From IMG/VR virus record IMGVR_UViG_3300017748_000042, positions 1 through 34,540 of that record: a stretch of DNA of 34,540 nucleotides; one strand, given 5' to 3'. Made by a program: the position numbers and the translations under genes. The stretch is from a virus. Shown here in pieces: positions 5,695-11,189 of this stretch (position 1 is its first letter; every line of letters begins with the position of its first letter). The notes below the pieces were generated by a model that ran no database searches, was not told the origin of the DNA, and saw nothing but the letters and a program-made list of their open reading frames with translations.

Positions 5695-6657
5695 TTACCT
5701 CCATATCTTTTTAGCGTTATTTAAAACTGTAGGGTTTAAATCTTTCCAACCAAACATCGCACCCCATTGAGGATCACATAGTCTTAGTAAGTCCTCCACA
5801 TCCTTGGCTGTCTTTAGTAGTCGTTCTCTTCTTTGGCAACTCTCTATAATAAATGCTAGTGCATTTTGTAGTTGATCCTCTGATGGTGTAAATATTCTGT
5901 AGCCAACTCTATTTGCATAGACAATCGTTGGTATCGTCTTACCAGTTAAATGCCAATAGCCTGCAATCTGTGTCATGTGTGCAGGTCTTATCTCTTGCGG
6001 TAGACTATTTGATCTAGGAGAAATATGTACATTACCATCCCATTGGGTTTTAAGTTCTATCATTTTGCTATAGTCAGGCTTGCCATTATACATGAGGTCA
6101 CAGCCGGGTAGGGGTTTGTATAGATCCACTTCAGCTTCTAATCTATTTAATCCATTTTTACTTTGAGCTTCTTTCAATCCTTCTATGGCATGAGCAGCAA
6201 CTAGATCCATCTCACTAGCTGTGCCTTCATCAGACTTCTTCCATACCATCTCACCCTTAACCTCTTTCAGGCTGTATAATAATTTTTCTTTGTGTTCTAG
6301 TTCTGCTGTTTCTTTAGCGTGATCACGCCATGCAGGTATCTTGTATTCTCTTAACTTTTCATAACCTTGTTTTAATGCCACAGCATAGGGTATATCATCT
6401 AGTAAATGCTTATCGCATATGTCCTGGACAATCTTGCCAGAGTGCATCTTTACATTAGAGTCAAAGTATTCCTCTATAGTTTGTGATGCTAAATCTCTAT
6501 CGCCTTTAATCTCACCTTTAAGAATAGACCAAGCTTTATTGACTATTACTCTTTTTCTACACTTGTTCCAAAAAGTTTGTCCATCACTACTCGATGGATT
6601 ACTATGATGAAAATAGTATTTATCCCTTGCATACTTTGGGGTTATCTCTTCTGCCAT
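5695..6657 (-). CDS. PD-(D/E)XK nuclease, RecB/lambda-exonuclease-like
   Basis: This 320-residue protein carries the RecB-family nuclease signature in order. A Gly/Asp motif PGCDLMY (Asp187) comes first, then MIELKT (Glu201-x-Lys203), then TQIAGYW, which is the QxxxY motif (Gln230, Tyr234). These residues bind metal and DNA ends in lambda-exonuclease, Cas4 and RecB nucleases. The N-terminal 180 residues are mostly helical and charged. Paired with the annealing-type gene two genes downstream, it likely resects double-strand ends to 3' tails for annealing. A 17-base palindrome just upstream overlaps its ribosome site. Helicase motifs are absent, so it is a stand-alone nuclease. Confidence 0.8.
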   Translation of the reverse strand: MAEEITPKYARDKYYFHHSNPSSSDGQTFWNKCRKRVIVNKAWSILKGEIKGDRDLASQTIEEYFDSNVKMHSGKIVQDICDKHLLDDIPYAVALKQGYEKLREYKIPAWRDHAKETAELEHKEKLLYSLKEVKGEMVWKKSDEGTASEMDLVAAHAIEGLKEAQSKNGLNRLEAEVDLYKPLPGCDLMYNGKPDYSKMIELKTQWDGNVHISPRSNSLPQEIRPAHMTQIAGYWHLTGKTIPTIVYANRVGYRIFTPSEDQLQNALAFIIESCQRRERLLKTAKDVEDLLRLCDPQWGAMFGWKDLNPTVLNNAKKIWR

Positions 6658-6663
6658 GTTTAC

Positions 6664-6680
6664 CTCTCTAAGTTAGAGAG
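6664..6680 (-). promoter_or_regulatory. Palindrome covering the nuclease ribosome-binding site
   Basis: CTCTCTAA-G-TTAGAGAG is a perfect 8-bp dyad with one central base. It lies in the 30-base gap between the repressor stop and the nuclease start. In the leftward RNA the distal arm contains the purine-rich AGAGAGG that would serve as Shine-Dalgarno, seven bases before the ATG. It could sequester the ribosome site or be a protein-binding dyad. No T run follows. Confidence 0.55.
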
Positions 6681-6687
6681 ACAAAAA

Positions 6688-7362
6688 CTAAGTATTATGG
6701 ATCGTCATATATAGATCACTAGGATTCTGTAATGCAATCATAACATGGGTACCCCAATCTAATGCAACAGGAGCAATATGCTCAATTGAATTAGCTTGTG
6801 ATATGTATGGATTTAACAAGTGCCATTTTTGTCTAAAGTTTGGGTCGTAACTTTCTATACCAAAGTTAGCTAATGGATAAGGTATACATAATCTTATAGT
6901 TTCTTCATCTCTGACTTTACATATACTTAAATTACGTTGTATTTTATCTGACACTATTCCATCTTCAACATGCTTTCCATTAATAAATAATAATCTACCA
7001 CGCATCCAACTCTCAAGTTCTGGTGGATATTGGAAAGCTATTAAGTGTTCAGGTAAATAACAATTACCAACTATAACTTTACTATTCAGACTGTTATACA
7101 ATGACACAGTATGTGTATTATCAAGAAAACCCTTAATAGGTATTCTTTGTTCATCTACAATAAACAAATTAGGTGTTACGCCTAACACTTCTGCATACTT
7201 AGCAGCATCAACCTTACTCATATGAGTTCTGTTGTTCATGTGCCTTGACACAGTTTCAGGTGCAACACCTATTGCTTTTGCTAACTTCTTACCAGAAAAC
7301 CCTTTTTCTTCGGCTAACCTTTTTAATACACTTCCAGCCATACTACTATCACTCACAACCAT
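6688..7362 (-). CDS. CI-like repressor with XRE helix-turn-helix
   Basis: This 224-residue protein has an N-terminal XRE/lambda-repressor domain (residues about 10-62: VLKRLAEEKGFSGKKLAKAI, VAPETVSRHMNNRTHMSKVD, AAKYAEVLGV). A distinct C-terminal domain of about 150 residues follows (YLPEHLIAFQYPPELE, RGRLLFING, ALDWGTHVMIALQ). That region could be a LexA/S24-like dimerisation domain, but I see no clear Ser-Lys dyad, so self-cleavage is not supported. It is divergent from a Cro-like gene, in the usual immunity-region arrangement. The start at 7362 is supported by aggagg five bases upstream and a good promoter beyond it. It should keep lysogeny by binding the dyads at the early promoters. Confidence 0.85.
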   Translation of the reverse strand: MVVSDSSMAGSVLKRLAEEKGFSGKKLAKAIGVAPETVSRHMNNRTHMSKVDAAKYAEVLGVTPNLFIVDEQRIPIKGFLDNTHTVSLYNSLNSKVIVGNCYLPEHLIAFQYPPELESWMRGRLLFINGKHVEDGIVSDKIQRNLSICKVRDEETIRLCIPYPLANFGIESYDPNFRQKWHLLNPYISQANSIEHIAPVALDWGTHVMIALQNPSDLYMTIHNT

Positions 7363-7376
7363 TTAAACCTCCTATG

Positions 7377-7404
7377 ATAATACGTTAATAAACTGCAAAG
7401 TCAA
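7377..7404 (-). promoter_or_regulatory. Leftward promoter of the repressor operon
   Basis: On the minus strand TTGACT (7404-7399), a 16-nt spacer and TATTAT (7382-7377) form a strong sigma70-like promoter. The ribosome site aggagg (7373-7368) and the repressor ATG follow directly. Its -35 is 25 bp from the -35 of the divergent rightward promoter. Confidence 0.75.
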
Positions 7405-7429
7405 ACCCTGTCTTTCTATAATTTAGTCT

Positions 7430-7446
7430 TTGACTCTTACTGCCAA
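7430..7446. promoter_or_regulatory. Operator-like dyad at the rightward promoter
   Basis: TTGACTCTTACTGCCAA matches the dyad at 10477-10493 at 15 of 17 positions. The central CTTACTG is identical and not explained by the -35 consensus. A weaker related site (right half AAGTGGCAA) lies at 7478-7494. Repressor/Cro binding is inferred. Confidence 0.6.
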
Positions 7447-7457
7447 GCATATACAAT
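7430..7457 (+). promoter_or_regulatory. Rightward early promoter
   Basis: TTGACT (7430-7435), a 16-nt spacer and TACAAT (7452-7457) precede the Cro-like gene by about 45 bp. The -35 lies in the operator-like dyad at 7430-7446. It would drive the early right operon (7502-9767). Confidence 0.7.
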
Positions 7458-7477
7458 AACATTGACAGATGCAAATA

Positions 7478-7494
7478 ATTATACCAAGTGGCAA
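7478..7494. promoter_or_regulatory. Second, weaker operator-like site
   Basis: Read on the minus strand, TTGCCACTTGGTATAAT keeps one good half-site (TTGCCACTT) of the dyad at 10477-10493 and a degraded second half. It lies between the rightward promoter and the Cro-like gene, where a downstream operator would be expected. Confidence 0.35.
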
Positions 7495-7501
7495 TTAATT
7501 A

Positions 7502-7708
7502 ATGAAGTTAAACGAATACAGAATGAACAAAAAATGGTCTTACGGAAGGCTTGCTATGCTACTAGGTTGTAGCCACGCAACTGTATGCAGACGTTGGTGT
7601 TTACCAAATACGCACCCTAACAGTATGATACCTGACCGCAAGTTTATGAGGGCAATATTAAGATTGACAGATGGTGCAGTACAGCCAAACGATTTTTATA
7701 TGGAATAG
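7502..7708 (+). CDS. Cro-like small helix-turn-helix protein
   Basis: A 68-residue protein that is largely one DNA-binding domain. YGRLAMLLGCSHATVCRRWC (about residues 14-33) reads as a helix-turn-helix, with Gly in the turn and SHATV in the recognition helix. The C-terminal PDRKFMRAILRLTDG resembles the last helix of Cro/YdaS-type proteins. It is the first gene of the rightward early operon, divergent from the CI-like repressor. That is the position of Cro in lambdoid immunity regions. It probably represses the repressor promoter during lytic growth. No strong Shine-Dalgarno precedes the ATG. Confidence 0.75.
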   Translation: MKLNEYRMNKKWSYGRLAMLLGCSHATVCRRWCLPNTHPNSMIPDRKFMRAILRLTDGAVQPNDFYME

Positions 7709-7748
7709 ATAGAATATGAAACATTTAATGACAATAAGTATAAAAGTG

Positions 7749-7763
7749 ATTCGATGAGCGAAT
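7749..7763 (+). promoter_or_regulatory. Small inverted repeat with the start codon in its loop
   Basis: ATTCG (7749-7753) and CGAAT (7759-7763) flank a 5-nt loop ATGAG that holds the start codon of the 7754 gene. No clear Shine-Dalgarno is present. Exposure of the AUG in a hairpin loop might assist initiation. Confidence 0.35.
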
Positions 7764-8005
7764 ATCAAAGACTACGGGTAAGCTTGCAATGGCAGCCTAT
7801 TGCTTTCAAAAGACCAAACGCAAGTAAGTGGACAGAGATAGAGCCTGATGTAGTGATACAAGCAAGACAGGATTTTGATAGAGGACACATAGATATGTGC
7901 CAGAAAAAGGGTGCTAATGGGTATACGCATCTTATGGTTAAGAAAGCACAGGACATGATGAATAAACCAAAGAAGCGTAAGCCTTATTTTGGGAAGGGTA
8001 ACTAG
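7754..8005 (+). CDS. Hypothetical early protein
   Basis: An 83-residue protein starting MSEYQRLRVSLQWQ. The C-terminus is basic (KKPKKRKPYFGKGN-like). The middle (PDVVIQARQDFDRGHIDMCQ and GYTHLMVKKAQ) looks helical with polar loops. No family is recognised. It sits second in the rightward early operon. Its stop overlaps the GTG start of the next gene, showing coupling. Such small early proteins often regulate or redirect host functions, but nothing here specifies one. Confidence 0.65.
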   Translation: MSEYQRLRVSLQWQPIAFKRPNASKWTEIEPDVVIQARQDFDRGHIDMCQKKGANGYTHLMVKKAQDMMNKPKKRKPYFGKGN

Positions 8006-8166
8006 TGAAGTATGAGATTATCATAAAGCTTAATGCTAACAGAAGGCCAACCCTTGCAGAGCTAAACGACTTTCTCTTTTGCAGAATAAGGGATAACGAC
8101 TTGAAGTATACTGTAAACACTATGGGAGAACCTATGGAATTAAAGAGGGATAATGGCAAGAAATAA
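8005..8166 (+). CDS. Small hypothetical protein with GTG start
   Basis: A 53-residue reading frame beginning with GTG overlapping the previous TAG (taGTG), with ggaaggg as ribosome site about six bases upstream. The protein runs VKYEIIIKLNANRRPT, then LAELNDFLFCRIRDND, ending in KRDNGKK. Its 3' end overlaps the methyltransferase start by 14 bases. The tight packing on both sides and the good ribosome site support it as a gene. Function is unknown. Confidence 0.6.
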   Translation: MKYEIIIKLNANRRPTLAELNDFLFCRIRDNDLKYTVNTMGEPMELKRDNGKK

Positions 8167-8716
8167 GCATGACTTCTACCCAACACCCTATAGCATTGTA
8201 GATACTGTTGTAAGGCTCGTAGACGAGCAATGGGATGTCAATAGGATCTGGGAGTGCTGTGCAGGGGATATGCGTTTCAGTAATGCTTTAGGCAGGAATG
8301 ATAGGCAAATAATATCTACGGACATAAGAACAAACCAGAACTTCTACTGGTATAAGGAAACACTAGCCCCGGCTTTGGTAACTAATCCACCTTTTAACAG
8401 CATAAGAGAGTTTATCGATCATGCTTTTGCTATAGGGGTAGAGAAGATGGCATTGGTATGCCCAGAGCGTTTATGGGCGTGTGGAAGGGGTTATGCACAA
8501 TGGAACAGGCATAGGCCTAGCCATTGGTACAACCTGACATGGAGGGAGGATTATCTTGGTAAGGGTGGCAAGCCGGATAGAGCATTAGCCATAGCGATAT
8601 GGAACACGCCACACTCGGAGCAATGCCAGTATCAGGTATTGGATAAACAAAGCAATCAAGGAGATTTATATGAATTACATAGCAGCAGTGCAAGGCAAGA
8701 AGTGGGTGCAGTATAA
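8153..8716 (+). CDS. DNA adenine methyltransferase (phage type)
   Basis: A 187-residue protein with DFYPTP near the N-terminus (7-12). The AdoMet-binding motif I is IWECCAGDMRFSNAL (Glu34 to Gly38). Asp57 in STDIR may bind the ribose, and the catalytic motif is TNPPF (78-81). NPPF in place of DPPY/DPPW is seen in several phage N6-adenine and related methyltransferases. The protein is short, with a small C-terminal target-recognition part (SHWYNLTWREDY). It has no restriction partner here, so it is a solitary enzyme. It may protect phage DNA or time replication or transcription. The last residues (HSSSARQEVGAV) overlap the next small gene, so they may be unimportant. Confidence 0.8.
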   Translation: MARNKHDFYPTPYSIVDTVVRLVDEQWDVNRIWECCAGDMRFSNALGRNDRQIISTDIRTNQNFYWYKETLAPALVTNPPFNSIREFIDHAFAIGVEKMALVCPERLWACGRGYAQWNRHRPSHWYNLTWREDYLGKGGKPDRALAIAIWNTPHSEQCQYQVLDKQSNQGDLYELHSSSARQEVGAV

Positions 8717-8816
8717 GATGTATAAGCTTTTTAATGATATTAATGCAGAGATTTATTTACGCAAGAAGTACAAGGATAAGCTTTTAGCTATCTATCCTAT
8801 TGTGAGAGAGTTGTGA
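8670..8816 (+). CDS. Small hypothetical protein
   Basis: A 48-residue frame starting MNYIAAVQGKKWVQYKMYK and ending AIYPIVREL. The ATG has an excellent Shine-Dalgarno (aaggag, seven bases upstream) inside the end of the methyltransferase gene. The TGA overlaps the GTG start of the next gene. The protein is basic and helical with many aromatics. No family is recognised. The strong ribosome site and the coupled 3' end make it likely to be translated. Confidence 0.6.
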   Translation: MNYIAAVQGKKWVQYKMYKLFNDINAEIYLRKKYKDKLLAIYPIVREL

Positions 8817-9358
8817 GAGTCACTATAGATAACACTAGTGTTAACACTAGTAATAACCAGTTATCTAGAGAAGCAGTAACAACCCACCTAGATTCTTATT
8901 GTTTTAAAAGAGAGCTAATTAGAGAAGCTATATATAGCACTATAGTTAACTATAGAGTCTATACTAGTACTAGTTATTACTTGTTGTCAGAAAGGGTTGT
9001 CAAGAGGGATTTTGGAAACACTAAGGAATTAGCACGTTTTAAGAGAGAGATTGTACTTGTCAATGATTGCAGTATTGATGAAAACAATCAAGAAAGCGAA
9101 TCACTTGCAGTAGATGTTGAGGATTTACAGGATTTGTTAAGACGGACAACGCTTAACATGAATGCACAATATCGACAGGCAAAGGATAGGCGTAGAAGGA
9201 TGGATGGTATTGACTGGAGAATGCAAAGAGTGTTTAGAACCCTTCGTAGAAGATTAAGCATAGACAGGTATAATGAAACAGTAAAGTATGTGGGTGGGTT
9301 ATCCAGAGTTGATAAGAGTGATTGGCTAGACGAAGCAGAGGTATTATATGAACTCTAG
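8813..9358 (+). CDS. Unknown early protein whose 5' half holds a palindrome cluster
   Basis: This 181-residue protein starts from GTG overlapping the previous stop (GTGA), with agagag upstream as a weak ribosome site. No family is recognised. The N-terminal 60 residues are rich in Ser, Thr, Asn and Tyr (TSVNTS, STIVNYRVYTSTSYY). Much of this composition follows from perfect DNA palindromes in the coding sequence. Then comes an acidic segment (ENNQESESLAVDVEDLQDLL) and a strongly basic helix (YRQAKDRRRRMDGIDWRMQR, FRTLRRRLS) that could bind DNA. It occupies the slot that lambda O fills: early right operon, after cro. I therefore consider a replication-initiator role possible, but sequence alone does not show it. 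Confidence 0.65.
   Translation: MRVTIDNTSVNTSNNQLSREAVTTHLDSYCFKRELIREAIYSTIVNYRVYTSTSYYLLSERVVKRDFGNTKELARFKREIVLVNDCSIDENNQESESLAVDVEDLQDLLRRTTLNMNAQYRQAKDRRRRMDGIDWRMQRVFRTLRRRLSIDRYNETVKYVGGLSRVDKSDWLDEAEVLYEL
8834..8974. repeat. Cluster of perfect palindromes (candidate origin or binding array)
   Basis: Four perfect palindromes lie within 141 bp. ACTAGTGTTAACACTAGT (8834-8851, 18 bp) and CTATAGTTAACTATAG (8940-8955, 16 bp) share a GTTAAC centre. GCTATATATAGC is at 8927-8938 and ACTAGTACTAGT at 8963-8974 (12 bp each). The last three are nearly contiguous. The cluster is AT-rich and inside the gene at 8813-9358. I see no comparable concentration elsewhere in the window. Confidence 0.7.
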
Positions 9359-9767
9359 GTTGTTAGCAATGAACTGGGATATGCCTAGTCTTGATAGATT
9401 GTATATGGAAGCAGCTACTACCTTGCATCGATTGCCACCTGTTCTAAGAAAGAAGCATAGTTCGTTATGGCCTAGTTATGCCTTAGCAAATGCTTGGAGT
9501 GGGTATGGTTATGATAATGAAGTTCGATTACATCCTACTACAGAGGATATAACACGATTGGAGTTTGCTTTGGATATAGGATGGGATCTAGAGAAGGAGT
9601 ATAGGGTAATGTTATGGTATACTGCTCATAGTGCTGTTAATAGAGAGCGTGGCCCTAAGTGGAAGGCTTTATCTAAAAGATTTCATTGTGATGCCAGAAC
9701 TGTGAAGGGTAAGTATGAGAAAGCCCTTATCAAAGCATACTATCTTATCAAAGGGCTTCAGAGTTAA
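9348..9767 (+). CDS. DUF6362-like protein, possible late regulator
   Basis: A 139-residue protein. The C-terminal half (VMLWYTAHSAVNRERGPKWK, then ALSKRFHCDARTVKGKYEKA) reads as a helix-turn-helix resembling sigma region 4 or DUF6362. The N-terminal half (RLYMEAATTLHRLPPVLR, SLWPSYALANAWSGYG) is typical of the same family, which often sits just before small-terminase genes. It ends the rightward early operon. Position and fold suggest a transcription factor for the late genes, similar in role to ArpU/RinA or Q. It overlaps the previous gene by 11 bases and converges with the next gene by 4. Confidence 0.7.
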   Translation: MNSRLLAMNWDMPSLDRLYMEAATTLHRLPPVLRKKHSSLWPSYALANAWSGYGYDNEVRLHPTTEDITRLEFALDIGWDLEKEYRVMLWYTAHSAVNRERGPKWKALSKRFHCDARTVKGKYEKALIKAYYLIKGLQS

Positions 9768-9955
9768 GCGGCTAGTCGTAGTACCTTTATGGATAAACCA
9801 TTGGTAACCATACCGCAGTATATGTCATTAGCGTATCTACGCTCTGCTGTGTAGTTATTGTTAGCTACATGGTAACTCCACCAGTCAAGAGCTTGATTGC
9901 TCTTGAGATGGAATTTACATATAGAACCATGATCAGTTATTAGTACATCAACCAT
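9764..9955 (-). CDS. Small hypothetical protein of a leftward two-gene cassette
   Basis: A 63-residue protein. The N-terminus VDVLITDHGSICKFHLKSNQ reads as two beta strands and a turn. ALDWWSYHVANNNYTAERRY follows, then a helical end. Similar small proteins starting with VLI.DHGSI appear in many phages without known function. It overlaps the upstream leftward gene by one base at ATAATG, with agaggtg as ribosome site. Its stop meets that of the convergent 9348-9767 gene. Together with its partner it forms a separate leftward unit inside an otherwise rightward genome. Confidence 0.65.
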   Translation of the reverse strand: MVDVLITDHGSICKFHLKSNQALDWWSYHVANNNYTAERRYANDIYCGMVTNGLSIKVLRLAA

Positions 9956-10437
9956 TATGCACCTCTTTTCTTTTCAAGCTCTGCTATTCTTTCAGCAATA
10001 ATAGCCATTTCTTTTGTTACTAGATCCTTGTAACCATCAAAGCCACCATCGTATATAACTTCATGTCTTTGTGTAGCATCATCAAAGTTTAGTAACCATG
10101 CTTCTACTTCTATGTTTACATAACCGGCATCGTTAAAAGATACTTCATAATGATACTCTCTGTCAGCATGAGCAACAGGATCTTCTATCAATTCATAAAC
10201 TGGTTGTTCTGAACGATATTTACTAGCTTCATACTTATGGCTCATTATTATGTTAACAAACTTTTTAAAGTGCGGATGCTCTATTGACCTGCTAGCATTT
10301 GCGTTTGCATTCTTATATGCTTCTGCCAAAGCTAGCTGTATAGTTTGTCCTGCTTCAGCTATGTAACCATCATAGTGTCTATAAAAGTGAATGGTTGAGT
10401 TATCAGTTCTTATTGTTAATGTACTTCTTGTACTCAT
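9955..10437 (-). CDS. Hypothetical phage protein (MSTRS family)
   Basis: A 160-residue protein starting MSTRSTLTIRTDNSTIHFYR followed by HYDGY. This N-terminus is shared by a common group of phage and plasmid proteins of unknown function. The later part has acidic beta-like stretches (YHYEVSFNDAGYVNIEVEAW) and a C-terminal helix (MAIIAERIAELEKKRGA). The ATG has a strong ribosome site (ggaggtctgaaATG), nearly identical to that of integrase. It lies 40-56 bp downstream of an operator-like dyad, so it may be repressor-controlled. Confidence 0.7.
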   Translation of the reverse strand: MSTRSTLTIRTDNSTIHFYRHYDGYIAEAGQTIQLALAEAYKNANANASRSIEHPHFKKFVNIIMSHKYEASKYRSEQPVYELIEDPVAHADREYHYEVSFNDAGYVNIEVEAWLLNFDDATQRHEVIYDGGFDGYKDLVTKEMAIIAERIAELEKKRGA

Positions 10438-10476
10438 TTCAGACCTCCATTTGTTATGCTATATGTTTTAATAGTA

Positions 10477-10493
10477 TTGACACTTACTGTCAA
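10477..10493. promoter_or_regulatory. Operator-like perfect dyad upstream of the leftward cassette
   Basis: TTGACA-CTTAC-TGTCAA has perfect 6-bp arms around a 5-bp centre. It is the best copy of the motif also found at 3032-3048 and 7430-7446. On the minus strand its TTGACA can serve as -35, with TAAAAC (10470-10465) 17 nt downstream as a fair -10 for the leftward cassette. On the plus strand the -10 match (TTGATA, 10499-10504) is poor. Confidence 0.6.
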
Positions 10494-10522
10494 GGTATTT
10501 GATAGAAGGTGTTAATTAGTTG

Positions 10523-10551
10523 TTGCCAATGTATCGAAAACCCTTTATTTA
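10523..10551 (+). promoter_or_regulatory. Possible promoter for the terminase operon
   Basis: TTGCCA (10523-10528), a 17-nt spacer and TATTTA (10546-10551) give a moderate sigma70 match about 85 bp before the small terminase gene. It is the best candidate in this gap but not a strong one. Confidence 0.35.
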
Positions 10552-10556
10552 TAAGT

Positions 10557-10616
10557 AAAATAGGGGTGGGTTCAGACTCCAATGATTCACAACCAGAATT
10601 AAATCCCCTATTTTTT
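10557..10616 (+). promoter_or_regulatory. Structured leader before the small terminase gene
   Basis: AAAATAGGGG (10557-10566) and CCCCTATTTT (10605-10614) form a perfect 10-bp stem, followed by extra T residues to 10616. The 38-nt loop contains a weaker inner pairing (TGGGTT with AACCA). A partly complementary CCCTTTATTT (10541-10550) could pair with the same left arm. This resembles a terminator or attenuator with an alternative fold. The downstream ATG (10636) has no Shine-Dalgarno. Confidence 0.45.
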
Positions 10617-10635
10617 ACCCTTAAATGATTCGCTT

Positions 10636-11052
10636 ATGAAAAAAGTAAATAAAACAGTTATGAACAAGATTGCTGATGAATTAGCATCAGGCAAAAGCTT
10701 GTTAAAGATATGCAAAGATAACCCTGATGTACCCAGTTATAGAGCTATTACTAATGCAGTTCGTAAGAACGATGAGTATTGGGAGATCTACCGAAGAGGT
10801 AGAGTGTGTCAGGCTGAGTTATATGCAGACCATATTATAGATCTAGCAACATCACAGTTGCCGGAGAGTATGGATGTTAAGTTCTTAAATGCTGAAGTGC
10901 AACGTAGAAGGTTGGAAGTGGATAGTCTCAAGTGGACACTTGGAAGGATACAACCTTATGGATTGAAGGACAAGAAAGAGGAAGCAGGTAATACTGGTGC
11001 TGTTACTTTGAGTTGGAGTAATGGGAATGTTGAGGTTAAGACGGAGGAATAG
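10636..11052 (+). CDS. terS: Terminase small subunit (Sf6 gp1-like)
   Basis: A 138-residue protein. Residues 1-60 form the DNA-binding part (VMNKIADELASGKSLLKICK, VPSYRAITNAVRKNDEYWEI). Next is the oligomerisation helix region (RRGRVCQAELYADHIIDLAT). RRRLEVDSLKWTLGRIQPYG (about 91-110) is the conserved end segment of Sf6-type small terminases (usually RLxVDxxKWxxxKLxPxxYG). The tail is polar and probably flexible. It recognises the packaging site and hands DNA to the large subunit. The large-subunit gene follows after 242 bases of structured intergenic DNA. No ribosome site is visible at this start. A second Met (codon 9) is also without one. Confidence 0.85.
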   Translation: MKKVNKTVMNKIADELASGKSLLKICKDNPDVPSYRAITNAVRKNDEYWEIYRRGRVCQAELYADHIIDLATSQLPESMDVKFLNAEVQRRRLEVDSLKWTLGRIQPYGLKDKKEEAGNTGAVTLSWSNGNVEVKTEE

Positions 11053-11097
11053 TGTGTGTGATAAAGGCTGTGTCGATGCCGAGCTACGCACGAGTCC

Positions 11098-11127
11098 CCC
11101 CAAGAAAGCTTAGATTTCTGGGGTTTT
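11098..11127 (+). terminator. Intrinsic terminator after the small terminase gene
   Basis: CCCC (11098-11101), one bulged A and AGAAA (11103-11107) pair with TTTCT (11115-11119) and GGGG (11120-11123) around a 7-nt loop. TTTT follows (11124-11127). It lies 46 bp after the terS stop. The downstream half (TTTCTGGGG.TTTGC) is repeated at 11169-11183 without its 5' arm. Confidence 0.6.
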
Positions 11128-11137
11128 GCTAGGGGTG

Positions 11138-11154
11138 ACGGGTTACTTACCCGT
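11138..11154. repeat. Hairpin in the terS-terL gap
   Basis: ACGGGT (11138-11143) pairs with ACCCGT (11149-11154) around a 5-nt loop. A competing pairing GTTAC/GTAAC uses the same bases. There is no T run, so it is not a standard terminator. It could be part of a packaging signal or a leader RNA. Confidence 0.45.
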
Positions 11155-11189
11155 AACATAATGTTAGTTTTCTGGGGCTTTGCGTATGG

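Noticed and set aside
7462-7467. TTGACA as a second rightward -35 box
   Set aside because: No acceptable -10 lies 16-18 bases downstream. It may be only an operator half-site.
7938-8186. 82-residue leftward open frame
   Set aside because: It is hydrophobic by reverse-complement composition and opposes two rightward genes. The rightward 53-residue GTG gene fits the operon better.
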